Counted from the first letter of the stretch, positions 16,464 to 24,550 are shown. The stretch: 25,364 nt of DNA from DATNNN01 sp035601815 (GCA_035601815.1 DATNNN010000049.1:1-25364), one strand, 5' to 3'. The notes: a model not told the origin generated them from the sequence alone. Translations and numbers: made by a program.

Positions 16464-17879
16464 GTGACCGCCGCCTTCGACGAGATGCGCGAAGCGGGCT
16501 CGGTCCGTCCGGCCTATGCCACGCTCGCCAACTGGCTCGCGCACGTGCCGCGCGAAGTGCTCGACTACCGCCGGCGCGAGGCGGAGTTCATCTTCCGCCG
16601 CATCGGCATCACCTTCGCCGTCTACGGCGACGCCGCCGCCCAGGAGCGGCTGATTCCGTTCGACATCATCCCGCGCATCCTGACCGCGGCCGAATGGAAG
16701 CGCCTGGCCAAAGGCCTCGAACAGCGGATCAATGCGTTGAACGCCTTCCTGCGCGACATCTACGGGCCGCGCGAAATCCTGCGCGCCGGAATCGTCCCCG
16801 AGGACCTGATCTACCGCAACCCGGTGTTCCGGCCGGAGATGAACGGCGAGCCGGTGCCGCACGGCGTCTACGTCGCGATCGCCGGCATCGACGTGGTGCG
16901 CATCGACCCGGACAATTTCTATGTGCTCGAGGACAACACCCGCATCCCCTCCGGCGTCTCCTACATGCTGGAGAACCGCGAGATCATGCTGCGGCTGTTC
17001 CCGGAGCTGTTCATCGACCATCCGGTGGCGCCGGTCGACAACTACACCGACGACCTGCTCGCCACCTTGAAGTCGCTGACGCCGAACTCGGCGCCGGGCG
17101 ATCCCGCGGTCGTGCTGCTCACCCCCGGCATCCACAACTCCGCCTATTTCGAGCACTCGTTTCTCGCCGACAAGCTCGGCGTCGAGCTCGTCGAAGGCCG
17201 CGACCTGTTCGTCAAGGGCAGCGTGGTGTTCATGCGCACCACCGAGGGCCCCAAGCGCGTCGACGTGATCTATCGCCGCGTCGACGACGACTTCATCGAT
17301 CCCTTGTTCTTCCGCCCCGACTCCGTGCTCGGCGTGCCCGGCCTCATGGCCGCCTATCACGCCGGCCACATCACACTCGCCAACGCCATCGGAACGGGAA
17401 TCGCCGACGACAAGGCGGTCTACAGCTACATGCCCGCGATCGTGAAGTTCTATCTCGGTGAGGAGCCGCTGTTGAAGAACGTGCCCACCTGGTGCTGCCG
17501 CGACCCCGACGACCTGCGCTATGTCATGGAGCACCTGGACGAGCTTGTGGTGAAGGAAGTGCACGGCTCAGGCGGCTACGGCATGCTCATCGGGCCGAAG
17601 TCCGACAAGAAAACCATCGCCGCCTTCCGCGAGAAAATCCGCTGCAACCCGGCGAATTTCATCGCCCAGACCACGCTCGCGCTGTCCACCTGTCCTACGT
17701 TTGTCGACGAGGGCATCGCCCCCCGCCACGTCGATCTGCGGCCGTTCGTGCTCGCCGGCCGCGACCGGGTGCGCATCGTGCCCGGCGGCCTCACGCGCGT
17801 GGCGCTGAAGGAGGGCTCGCTGGTCGTGAACTCGAGCCAGGGCGGCGGCACCAAGGACACCTGGGTATTGGATCGCTGA
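16464..17879 (+). CDS. Circularly permuted ATP-grasp type 2 protein (COG2308)
   Basis: A 471-residue cytoplasmic protein of the COG2308 family. It has the N-terminal RRIGITFAVYG, the NAFLRDIYGPREIL and EMNGEPVPHGVYVAIAGIDVVR segments, the EDNTRIPSGVSYMLENR loop, and the C-terminal GGYGMLIGP and RVALKEGSLVVNSSQGGGTKDTWVL, where ATP-grasp nucleotide- and Mg-binding residues lie in permuted order. The family is predicted to form amide bonds by way of an acyl phosphate, and its substrate is unknown. The start is the GTG at 16464 with GAGGGGAG upstream; an ATG at 16486 is less well placed. Its stop overlaps the next start (TGATG), so it is translationally coupled to the alpha-E gene. It is part of the conserved ATP-grasp/alpha-E/transglutaminase/Anbu neighbourhood. 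Confidence 0.93.
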   Translation: MTAAFDEMREAGSVRPAYATLANWLAHVPREVLDYRRREAEFIFRRIGITFAVYGDAAAQERLIPFDIIPRILTAAEWKRLAKGLEQRINALNAFLRDIYGPREILRAGIVPEDLIYRNPVFRPEMNGEPVPHGVYVAIAGIDVVRIDPDNFYVLEDNTRIPSGVSYMLENREIMLRLFPELFIDHPVAPVDNYTDDLLATLKSLTPNSAPGDPAVVLLTPGIHNSAYFEHSFLADKLGVELVEGRDLFVKGSVVFMRTTEGPKRVDVIYRRVDDDFIDPLFFRPDSVLGVPGLMAAYHAGHITLANAIGTGIADDKAVYSYMPAIVKFYLGEEPLLKNVPTWCCRDPDDLRYVMEHLDELVVKEVHGSGGYGMLIGPKSDKKTIAAFREKIRCNPANFIAQTTLALSTCPTFVDEGIAPRHVDLRPFVLAGRDRVRIVPGGLTRVALKEGSLVVNSSQGGGTKDTWVLDR

Positions 17880-18820
17880 TGCTGTCGCGCACCGCCGCCA
17901 ACCTGTACTGGCTGTCGCGCTATGTGGAGCGCGCCGAGTGTCTGGCGCGCATTCTCGACGTGTCGCAGCGGCTCGCCTCGCTGCCCCAGGCCTATGGCGG
18001 TGCCACCAACGAGTGGGAATCGGCGGTGGCCACGGCCGCCTGCGCCAACGCCTTCGAGGACAAGTACCTGGAGGCGAACGAGAAGAACGTCATCGAGTTC
18101 CTGGGGTTCGCCCCCGACAACCCGTCGTCGATCGTGAACTGCCTGGAGATCGCCCGCACCAGCGCGCGCGCCGTGCGCACCGCGCTCACCGTCGAGATGT
18201 GGGACGCGATCAACGGCGCCTGGCACAAGCTCAAGGAGTTCGACCCCGACTCCATGACGCGCGAGCAGTTCGCCCGCTTCTTCGGCTTCGTAAAGGAGGC
18301 CTCGCTCGCCTTCGACGGCTCGGCGTTCCGCACCATGCTGCGCAACGACGCCTACTGGTTCTCCCGCCTCGGCATCCTGGTCGAGCGCGCCGACGCCACC
18401 GCCCGCATCCTCGACGTGAAGTACCACGTGCTGTTGCCCGAGAAGGAGCGCGTCGGCGGGCCGCTCGACTATTTCCAGTGGGCGTCGATCCTGCGCTCGG
18501 TGTCGGCGCTGACCAGCTACCACTGGGTCTATCGCGAGAGCGTGAAGCCGTGGCTCGTCGCCGATCTCCTGATCCTGAACCGTCAGATGCCGCGCTCGCT
18601 CGCGAGCTGCTACGAGAACATCAGCCGCTATCTCGACGACCTCGCCCAATTCTACGGCCGCCAGGGCAACTCCCAGCGCCTGGCGCGGGCCATGCTGACC
18701 AAGCTCGAGAACTCCAGCATGGAGGGCATCTTCCAGTCGGGGCTGCACGAGTTCATCACGAGCTTCATCGCCGAGAACAACCGCATCGGCAACGTGGTGG
18801 CCGAGCAGTATTTGGCCTGA
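17879..18820 (+). CDS. Alpha-E domain protein (COG2307)
   Basis: A 313-residue all-helical protein that begins MLSRTAANLYWLSRYVERAECLAR, the signature opening of the alpha-E family. A second copy of the motif, NDAYWFSRLGILVERADATARILD, lies in the second half, showing the internal duplication typical of the family. Many conserved Arg, Glu and Tyr residues sit on the helices; no enzymatic motif is known. Alpha-E proteins occur almost always with a circularly permuted ATP-grasp and a transglutaminase and are presumed to assist amide-ligase chemistry or substrate handling. The ATG overlaps the ATP-grasp stop codon by one base, and the transglutaminase starts 2 bp after its stop, so the three are one translational unit. 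Confidence 0.93.
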   Translation: MLSRTAANLYWLSRYVERAECLARILDVSQRLASLPQAYGGATNEWESAVATAACANAFEDKYLEANEKNVIEFLGFAPDNPSSIVNCLEIARTSARAVRTALTVEMWDAINGAWHKLKEFDPDSMTREQFARFFGFVKEASLAFDGSAFRTMLRNDAYWFSRLGILVERADATARILDVKYHVLLPEKERVGGPLDYFQWASILRSVSALTSYHWVYRESVKPWLVADLLILNRQMPRSLASCYENISRYLDDLAQFYGRQGNSQRLARAMLTKLENSSMEGIFQSGLHEFITSFIAENNRIGNVVAEQYLA

Positions 18821-18822
18821 CT

Positions 18823-19650
18823 ATGCGCATCCGCGTCGCCCACGAGACGGTCTACCGCTACGACAGCCCGGCGAAGTCCGCGATCGAGCTCATCCGCCTC
18901 ACCCCGCGCAATCACGACGGCCAGTACGTGGCGCGCTGGCGCATCGAGGCGAGCGCCGACTGCCGTCTCGATCCCTTCGAGGACGCCTTCGGCAACCTCG
19001 CCCACTCCTTCAACGTCGACGGGCCGATCAGCGAGCTCGGCGTGCGCGTCGCGGGCGAGGTGGAAACGCAGGACACCAACGGCACGGTGCGCGGCACGCT
19101 CGAGCGCTTCCCGCCGACGCTGTACCTGCGCGAGACGCCGCTCACCGCCCCCGACGCCGCCATCGTCGCCTTCGCCGCGGACACGGCGCGGAGCGCCGGC
19201 AGCGACCCGCTCGCCCGCATGCACGCGCTGCAGGCGCGGCTCTATGAAGAGCTCACCTTCGATCCGGACCCGACGCACCCGGCGACCGCCGCCGCCGAGG
19301 CGTTCGGCTTGAAGCGCGGCGTATGCCAGGACTACGCCCAGATCTTCATCGCCGCCGCGCGCCACCTGGGCGCGCCCGCGCGCTACGTCAGCGGCTATTT
19401 CCTGCGCGCCGACGGCACCACCGAGCAGGAGGCGGGCCACGCCTGGGCCGAGGCGTTCGTGCCGGACCTCGGCTGGGTCGCCTTCGACCCGGCAAACGGC
19501 ATCTCCGCCACCGACGCCCATATCCGGGTGGCGATCGGCCTCGACTCCGCGGGTGCCGCGCCCATGCGCGGGGCGCGCTTCGGCGGCTCGGGCGAGACCC
19601 TCGCGGTCGCCGTGCAAGTCGACCAGGCCGGCCGCCAGTCGCAAAACTGA
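18823..19650 (+). CDS. Transglutaminase-like cysteine protease of the Anbu neighbourhood
   Basis: A 275-residue protein with an N-terminal beta-sandwich region (MRIRVAHETVYRYDSPAKSAIELIRLTPR, the bacterial transglutaminase-like N-terminal domain) and a C-terminal papain-like core. The catalytic triad is readable as Cys168 (GVCQDYAQ), His206 (GHAWAEAF) and Asp222 (FDPANG). Such proteins are predicted peptidases or amide-bond transferases. No signal peptide is present, so it acts in the cytoplasm. It starts 2 bp after the alpha-E gene and completes the three-gene unit; Anbu follows after 84 bp. Its role is inferred from context as hydrolysis of, or exchange on, the amide product of the ATP-grasp enzyme. 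Confidence 0.92.
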   Translation: MRIRVAHETVYRYDSPAKSAIELIRLTPRNHDGQYVARWRIEASADCRLDPFEDAFGNLAHSFNVDGPISELGVRVAGEVETQDTNGTVRGTLERFPPTLYLRETPLTAPDAAIVAFAADTARSAGSDPLARMHALQARLYEELTFDPDPTHPATAAAEAFGLKRGVCQDYAQIFIAAARHLGAPARYVSGYFLRADGTTEQEAGHAWAEAFVPDLGWVAFDPANGISATDAHIRVAIGLDSAGAAPMRGARFGGSGETLAVAVQVDQAGRQSQN

Positions 19651-19679
19651 GGACGGTTAAGTGTCGCGGCAAAGTCGCC

Positions 19680-19707
19680 TTGCCGACATAGCGCCCGGCG
19701 CTAGACT
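19680..19707 (+). promoter_or_regulatory. Candidate sigma-70 promoter of anbu
   Basis: TTGCCG (19680-19685), a 16-bp spacer and TAGACT (19702-19707) lie 27 bp before the anbu start, followed by a G-tract (around 19719-19724) as ribosome-binding site. The -35/-10 pair is acceptable for an alphaproteobacterial housekeeping promoter and suggests that anbu can be transcribed apart from the upstream three genes. Confidence 0.45.
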
Positions 19708-19734
19708 CCGCGCCGATTTGGGGGGCCCGAGTCG

Positions 19735-20490
19735 ATGACCTATTGCTGCGGCATTCTTCTGCGCCAGGGCCTGGTGATGATCGGCGACACCCGCACCAAC
19801 GCGGGCGTCGACAACATCGCCACCTTCCGCAAGCTGCATGTGTTCGAGGAGCCGGGGAAGCGCGTGATGGCGCTCGCCTCGTCCGGCAACCTGTCGATCT
19901 CGCAGACCGTGCTGAGCATGCTCAACGAGGGCATCGAGAACCCGGAGACCGGCGAGCTCGAGCGCCTCACCGACGCGCCGAGCATGTTCCAGGCGGCCCA
20001 GCGCATCGGACGCGCCATCCGCATGGTGCACCAGACCGACGCCGGCGCGCTCGAGGAGTCGGAGCTGCCCTTCGAGGTTTCGTTCCTGTTCGGCGGCCAG
20101 ATCGCCGGCCGCCGCCTGCGCCTGTTCCTGATCTACTCCGCCGGCAACTTCATCGAGTGCACCCACGACACGACCTATTTTCAGATCGGCGAGCACAAGT
20201 ACGGCAAGCCCATCCTCGACCGCGCCGTGAACTTCGACATCGACCTCTACGAGGCGCTCAAGATCGGGCTCATCTCCATGGACTCCACGCTGCGCTCGAA
20301 CCTCACCGTCGGCATGCCGATCGACATCGCGCTGATCCGCCGCGACGCGCTGAAGTCGGAGCTCATCTACCGCATCGAGCCGGGCGAGCCCTATTTCCAC
20401 GACCTGCGCGAGCGCTGGTCGGCGGCGTTGCGCGCGGCGCACAAGGGCATTCCGCAGCCGCCCTATGGTGAGGCAAAGGGCGGCGGCTAG
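19735..20490 (+). CDS. anbu: Anbu, proteasome beta-subunit-like peptidase
   Basis: A 251-residue protein of COG3484, the ancestral beta-subunit family related to HslV and proteasome beta subunits. After Met removal the chain starts TYCCGILLRQG; Thr1 is the presumed N-terminal nucleophile, with Asp17 (GDTRTNAG) and Lys32 (FRK) in the positions of the Ntn-hydrolase triad. There is no propeptide. NSDL-type HslV sequence is absent, while ASSGNLSISQTVL, FGGQIAGRRLRLFLIYSAGN and FDIDLYEALKIGLISMDSTLRSNLTVG are Anbu features. Published Anbu structures show open helical or lock-washer oligomers rather than closed rings. No ATPase partner such as HslU, and no other unfoldase, is encoded in the window. 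It lies 84 bp after the transglutaminase gene, with its own candidate promoter. Confidence 0.95.
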   Translation: MTYCCGILLRQGLVMIGDTRTNAGVDNIATFRKLHVFEEPGKRVMALASSGNLSISQTVLSMLNEGIENPETGELERLTDAPSMFQAAQRIGRAIRMVHQTDAGALEESELPFEVSFLFGGQIAGRRLRLFLIYSAGNFIECTHDTTYFQIGEHKYGKPILDRAVNFDIDLYEALKIGLISMDSTLRSNLTVGMPIDIALIRRDALKSELIYRIEPGEPYFHDLRERWSAALRAAHKGIPQPPYGEAKGGG

Positions 20491-20496
20491 GCGCGC

Positions 20497-20526
20497 TTGC
20501 GCCGCCGGCAGAGGCTGCACTAGATT
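20497..20526 (+). promoter_or_regulatory. Candidate sigma-70 promoter of the outer-membrane barrel gene
   Basis: TTGCGC (20497-20502), an 18-bp spacer and TAGATT (20521-20526) lie just after the anbu stop and 37 bp before the GTG start of the barrel gene. It shares the CTAGA-type -10 with the anbu promoter. Confidence 0.4.
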
Positions 20527-20563
20527 CTCGCCCCAGTCGGGGAAGTTGCGTCAGGGGGGCGGC

Positions 20564-21349
20564 GTGAGATCGCTTTGGTGCGTGGGCGTGGCCGCCTGGC
20601 TCGGCACCGCCGGGATCGCCGCGGCCGACGAGTTCAAGCCGCCAGAATTGTCCTTCGCCGGCTCGATCGGGGCGTCACGCACCACCAACGTGCTGTTCAG
20701 CCCGACGGCCCCGTTCTTCTACGACAACTACCTCTCGCCCACCGCCGGCCTTTTCGCCAATGGCCAGCTCGGCGAGGGCTGGAGCTATCGCCTGGGCGCC
20801 GAATACTTCACCGAGCGCTACGCCGACTTCCCCGCCACCAATTTCTCCACCATGCGCCTCGGCGGCAGCGTCGCCCGCACCTTCGACGGCCTGATCGTGC
20901 GCTTCGGCTACTACGCCTGGCTCAACTACAGCGACGACTTCGACACGCGCTATCCGGCCTATCACGACGCCTTCGTGCTGCTCATCCGGCGGTTCGCCCT
21001 CGATCACGGCTGGTCGCTGACGCCGATCGTGGGCTTCACCCGGCGCTGGATCACCGACGGCTTGGCCCCGTTCTTCCGGATCAACGGCTCGGTCATCCTC
21101 GGCATCCCCGTCGACAAATGGACGCTCCAGCTCAAGCCCGGCCTGATCTACGACATCTACGACGAGCTTGCCGGGGTCAACCGGCGGGACCTGTCGCCCT
21201 CCTTCAGCACCACGCTCAGCTATCCCTTCAATGACAACTTCACCTTCACGCTGACCGCCGCCTTCACCATGCGCGATTCCAACCTTCCCGGCCGAGACTA
21301 CAAGAAGCTCGACGTTGGGCCGGGCCTCGACGTGAGCCTGCGTTTCTGA
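20564..21349 (+). CDS. Outer-membrane beta-barrel protein downstream of Anbu, function unknown
   Basis: A 261-residue exported protein. The GTG at 20564 is chosen because AGGGGGG lies just upstream and the product then begins with a clean signal peptide (VRSLWCVGVAAWLGTAGIAAADE, cut after AAA). Earlier in-frame starts overlap anbu and would add a basic non-signal extension. The mature part is a run of amphipathic strands rich in aromatics and Gly (YRLGAEYFTERYADF, VRFGYYAWLNYSDDF, LQLKPGLIYDIYDE, FTFTLTAAFTMRDS). It ends in a C-terminal Phe (DVSLRF), the BamA-recognised end of an outer-membrane protein. I recognise no named family. It follows anbu by 73 bp, with its own candidate promoter between them. 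Confidence 0.75.
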   Translation: MRSLWCVGVAAWLGTAGIAAADEFKPPELSFAGSIGASRTTNVLFSPTAPFFYDNYLSPTAGLFANGQLGEGWSYRLGAEYFTERYADFPATNFSTMRLGGSVARTFDGLIVRFGYYAWLNYSDDFDTRYPAYHDAFVLLIRRFALDHGWSLTPIVGFTRRWITDGLAPFFRINGSVILGIPVDKWTLQLKPGLIYDIYDELAGVNRRDLSPSFSTTLSYPFNDNFTFTLTAAFTMRDSNLPGRDYKKLDVGPGLDVSLRF

Positions 21350-21410
21350 CGCCACGGATCGACCGCAATTACTGACCACCCTCGCATCCGCCATCGAAGG
21401 GAGAACGACG

Positions 21411-21638
21411 ATGCGCACGCCATTTAGCCTCGCCCTCCTCGCCGCCCTCGCCGCGTTGATCAGCACGCCGGCGGTCGCCCAGCGCGACATCAGCCCGCGC
21501 GTCGACCAGCTCAACAGCAAGGAAGAGCTGCGCGCGGCGCGCGAGCGCGACGCCAAGCTGAAGAAAAAGAAGGACAACGGCAGCCCTCAGGGCGGGCAGA
21601 AGGGCGGCGGCGGCCCCTCGGGTAGCGGCAGCTACTAA
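21411..21638 (+). CDS. Small secreted Lys/Gly-rich protein, function unknown
   Basis: A 75-residue protein with a signal peptide (MRTPFSLALLAALAALISTPAVAQ). The mature part, about 51 residues, has a charged helix (QLNSKEELRAARERDAKLKKKK) and a Gly/Ser-rich tail (GGQKGGGGPSGSGSY), so it is probably extended or disordered and basic. AGGGAG lies upstream of the ATG with good spacing, supporting a real gene. It follows the outer-membrane barrel by 61 bp on the same strand and may share its transcript. I recognise no family; such proteins are usually missed or called hypothetical. Confidence 0.65.
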   Translation: MRTPFSLALLAALAALISTPAVAQRDISPRVDQLNSKEELRAARERDAKLKKKKDNGSPQGGQKGGGGPSGSGSY

Positions 21639-21766
21639 GAATTCCTCCACCCCTATCGACCGCCATCTTCGAGGGCTCGGCGCGCTACGCGAGTCGCACC
21701 TTTGGACGACGGGCGCCCGGATGACATGGCCGCCGGAACGCGGGACAATGCGCGCGGGAGGAATTC
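21639..21766 (+). repeat. 10-bp inverted repeat pairing with the SDR ribosome-binding site
   Basis: GAATTCCTCC (21639-21648), starting at the base after the small-protein stop codon, is the exact complement of GGAGGAATTC (21757-21766), which is the Shine-Dalgarno of the next gene. The arms are 108 bp apart. If a transcript reads through from the upstream genes, the left arm could pair with and hide this ribosome-binding site. No other element is visible in this gap. Confidence 0.45.
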
Positions 21767-21769
21767 ATC

Positions 21770-22525
21770 ATGGCATCACAGAAAGTCGCGCTCGTCACCG
21801 GCGCCGGCAGCGGCATCGGCAAAGCCGCGGCGCTCGCGCTCGCCAAGGAAGGCTACGCCGTCGTGCTCGCCGGCCGCAGGCAGGACGCGCTCGACGCGGT
21901 CGCCGCGGAAGTGAAGAAGCTCGGCGCGAGCGCGCTCGCCGTCCCCACCGACGTGCGCGATCCGGCCTCGATCAAGGCGCTGTTCGCCAAAGCCAAGGCC
22001 GCCTTTGGCCGCCTCGACCTGCTCTTCAACAACGCCGGCGTCGGCGCGCCGCCGGTGTCGTTCGAGGATCTCCCCGTCGAGCAGTGGAAGGCCGTGGTCG
22101 ACACCAATCTGACGGCGGTGTTCCTGTGCACCCAGGAAGCCTTCAAGATCATGAAGGAGCAGAAGCCGCGCGGCGGCCGCATCATCAACAACGGCTCGAT
22201 CTCGGCCCATGCGCCGCGGCCGCGTTCCGCCGCCTACACCTCGACCAAGCACGCGGTGACCGGCCTCACCAAGACGACCGCGCTCGACGGCCGCGAGTAC
22301 GACATCGCCTGCGGCCAGATCGACATCGGCAACGCCGTGACCCCGCTCACCGAGCGCATGGCCCAGGGCGTGCTGCAGCCCGACGGCTCGCTCAAGCCCG
22401 AGCCGCGCATGGACGTGGACCACGTGGGCGAGGCCATCGTCTTCATGGCGAAGCTGCCGCTCGAGACGAACGTGCTGTTCATGACCATCAAGGCGACCAA
22501 GATGCCGTTCGAGGGGCGGGGCTGA
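21770..22525 (+). CDS. Short-chain dehydrogenase/reductase (classical SDR)
   Basis: A 251-residue classical SDR. The cofactor motif TGAGSGIG is at residues 10-17, LAGRR after strand two indicates NADP(H), and NNAGVG follows at the usual place. The catalytic set is Ser143 (NNGSIS), Tyr156 and Lys160 (YTSTK). The C-terminal half contains ACGQIDIGNAVTPLT in place of the common PG motif region. The substrate is unknown; SDRs of this subgroup are generally annotated only as oxidoreductases. GGAGGAATTC gives a very strong ribosome-binding site 3 bases before the ATG. The stop codon directly abuts the ATG of the next (frameshifted) membrane-protein gene, so the two are translationally linked. Confidence 0.92.
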   Translation: MASQKVALVTGAGSGIGKAAALALAKEGYAVVLAGRRQDALDAVAAEVKKLGASALAVPTDVRDPASIKALFAKAKAAFGRLDLLFNNAGVGAPPVSFEDLPVEQWKAVVDTNLTAVFLCTQEAFKIMKEQKPRGGRIINNGSISAHAPRPRSAAYTSTKHAVTGLTKTTALDGREYDIACGQIDIGNAVTPLTERMAQGVLQPDGSLKPEPRMDVDHVGEAIVFMAKLPLETNVLFMTIKATKMPFEGRG

Positions 22526-23177
22526 ATGTTCATAGGCCATCACGGTGTCGCCTTCGCCGCCAAGGCCGCGGCGCCGCGCGCGCAGCTCGGCGTCCTGTTC
22601 CTCGCCACCATGTGGCTTGATCTCGTGTGGCCGGTTCTCCTGCTCCTCAACATCGAGGTGGTGCGCTTCGTGCCCGGCATCACGCGGGTGAATCCGTTCG
22701 ACTTTCGTGTTCTATCCCTATTCCCACAGCCTCGTGTTCGCGCTCATCTGGGGTGCCGGCTTCGGCGGCGTCTATGCGCTCGTCGTGCGCGCGTGGTGGC
22801 CGGCGGCGATCGCGGGCCTCGTGGTGGTGAGCCACTGGCTCCTCGACGTTGTCGTCCACCGGCCTGACCTCGCGCTCTATCCGGGGGGCCCCAAGTTCGG
22901 CCTCGGACTTTGGAATTACCTGGCAGCGACGTTGCTTTTGGAGCTTCTGATCTTCGCGGGCGGCGTTTTTCTCTATTGGCGCGCCACCCGGCCGAAGGAT
23001 CGCATCGGACGCTTTGGCCTCGTGGCCCTCGTCGTCTTCCTGCTGCTGCTCTACGGCTCAAGCCTGGTGTTTCCGCCGCCGTTCAATGTACGCGCGCTCG
23101 CCTGGGGCGCGCTCGCGACCCTCATTCTGCCGCTATGGGCTTGGTGGGTCGATCGCCACCGGATCGCGCGCGCCTAG
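22526..23177 (+). pseudogene. Multipass membrane protein (YdjM/metal-dependent-hydrolase-like), frameshifted
   Basis: Two overlapping reading frames together make one protein. The first (from the ATG at 22526) reads MFIGHHGVAFAAKAAAP through a membrane segment to GITRVNPFDF and then turns into Arg-rich nonsense. The second picks up as VFYPYSHSLVFALIWG, followed by three or four more hydrophobic segments, to the stop at 23177. Removing one T from the TTT at 22703-22705 joins them seamlessly into a product of about 216 residues. FIGHH, YSHSL and SHWLLDVVVHRPDL give the His/Asp pattern of inner-membrane YdjM-type putative metal-dependent hydrolases. An otherwise intact sequence with one lost frame suggests a very recent mutation or a base-call error. 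It directly abuts the SDR stop codon. Confidence 0.8.
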
Positions 23178-23215
23178 ACGGCTGCTCCGGTCTGGGGGTG
23201 ATCGCGGAATTATAT

Positions 23216-24478
23216 CTATCGCGTCATCGCCGCGTAGACCATGTCGCGGAAGACGCTGCGATAGTAGCCGCGCTGCTTCACCACTTGCAGCATCAGGATC
23301 GCGAACATCTTTTCCTTGGGGTCCACCCAGAACGTGGTGCCAGCGGCGCCGGACCAGGCGTAGTCGCCGGGTGTGCCGGGCACTGCCGCGACACCGGGCT
23401 GGCTGCGCACGGCGAAGCCGAGACCAAAGCCGTAGCCGGGTCCCGGCGCATATGCGTTGCCGCGGTTGATCAGGCCGACGTGGTCGCTCGTCATATAGGC
23501 GATGGTCTTCGGCCCGAGATAACGCGTTCCTTCGAGCGCGCCGCCATCGAGCAGCATCTGGAGGAAACGTGCGTAGTCGATGGCGGTGCCGACCATGCCT
23601 TGTCCGCCCGCTTCCCACTTGCGCGGCACGCGCGGATCGAACAGCGGCGCCCCCGGGCCGATCATCCGGTCGTCGGCGAGCGGCTCGGCGATACGGCCAT
23701 GCTTGGCGCTGTCGGTCACGTAGAAACTCGTGTCGACCATGCCGAGCGGATCGAGGATGCGCTCCTTCTCGAACTGGTAGAGCGACTTTCCGGAAATCAC
23801 CTCCACGATGCGCCCGAGGATCTCGGTGGCGTGGCTGTATTCCCAGCTCGTGCCCGGCTGGAACATGAGCGGCAGCTTGGCGACCCGCTCGGAAAAGGCG
23901 GCGTTGTCGAAATCGCCGTCGTACAGGCGAGCGTCGCGATATGCTTTCTTCACCAGGTTGTCGCCGAACACGCCGTAGGTGAGGCCCGAGGTGTGCCGCA
24001 TCAGGTCCTGCACCGTCATCGCCCGCCGCGCCGGCTGCAGGTCGAGGCCCGCCGGACCATGCTCGCCCGCCGGAGTCTCGACACCCACTTTCACGTCCTT
24101 GAACTCGGGCAGATACTTCGCCACCGGATCGGAGAGCAGAAGCTTGCCTTCCTCCACCAGCATCATCGCGGCAACCGACGTGATCGGCTTGCTCATGGAA
24201 TAGATGCGAAAGATCGCGTCCTTGGTCATCGGCGCGTTCGAACCCGGATCGCGCGCGCCGAGCGCCTCGAAGTAGGCGATCTTGCCCTCGCGCGCGACGA
24301 GGATCACGGCGCCCGAGATTGCGCCCTTGTCGCTCTCCTCGCGCAGGAACTGGGTGATGCGGCCGAGACGCTCCGACGAGAAGCCGACGTCCTCCGGCGC
24401 GGCAGGCGCCAGCGTCTCCGCCCGCGCAAGACCGGCGAGCAGGAAGAGGAATGCGAATACGAGCGAGAATTTCTTCAT
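23216..24478 (-). CDS. Exported serine hydrolase of the class C beta-lactamase/esterase family
   Basis: A 420-residue protein with a signal peptide (MKKFSLVFAFLFLLAGLARA). The penicillin-binding-protein fold is marked by the SxxK motif Ser94-Met-Ser-Lys97 (IYSMSKPITS) and Tyr214-Ser-His216 in place of Y-x-N. The C-terminal WSGAAGTTFWVDP takes the place of the KTG strand; this W-x-G-x-x-G form is typical of EstB-like esterases, not of true AmpC beta-lactamases. It probably hydrolyses esters or amides in the periplasm; antibiotic hydrolysis is unlikely from these motifs. GGGGG sits before the ATG. It converges with the frameshifted membrane gene (38 bp) and follows usg on the same strand after 101 bp containing a hairpin. 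Confidence 0.9.
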   Translation of the reverse strand: MKKFSLVFAFLFLLAGLARAETLAPAAPEDVGFSSERLGRITQFLREESDKGAISGAVILVAREGKIAYFEALGARDPGSNAPMTKDAIFRIYSMSKPITSVAAMMLVEEGKLLLSDPVAKYLPEFKDVKVGVETPAGEHGPAGLDLQPARRAMTVQDLMRHTSGLTYGVFGDNLVKKAYRDARLYDGDFDNAAFSERVAKLPLMFQPGTSWEYSHATEILGRIVEVISGKSLYQFEKERILDPLGMVDTSFYVTDSAKHGRIAEPLADDRMIGPGAPLFDPRVPRKWEAGGQGMVGTAIDYARFLQMLLDGGALEGTRYLGPKTIAYMTSDHVGLINRGNAYAPGPGYGFGLGFAVRSQPGVAAVPGTPGDYAWSGAAGTTFWVDPKEKMFAILMLQVVKQRGYYRSVFRDMVYAAMTR

Positions 24479-24528
24479 GACGCCCCCGGCGCTTTTTTAC
24501 GGGATTGCTCGCGCATCATCCGCCGAAC

Positions 24529-24550
24529 CCCGCCATCGGACAATGGCGGG
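24529..24550 (-). terminator. Candidate terminator hairpin after usg
   Basis: CCCGCCAT (24529-24536) and ATGGCGGG (24543-24550) form a perfect 8-bp GC-rich stem with a 6-base loop, 29 bp beyond the usg stop on the minus strand. There is no U-tract immediately after it; a run of A residues on the minus strand (complement of 24493-24498) lies further on. It is plausible as a weak terminator or mRNA 3' structure. Confidence 0.4.

Noticed and set aside
16275..17564. 429-codon minus-strand open frame opposite the ATP-grasp gene
   Set aside because: It lies antisense to a well-supported COG2308 gene; its His/Val/Asp-rich composition is the usual product of reading GC-rich codons backwards, and it matches no family.
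20465..20563. Extended N-terminus for the outer-membrane barrel gene
   Set aside because: It would overlap anbu and put 33 basic residues before the signal peptide; the GTG at 20564 has its own strong ribosome-binding site.
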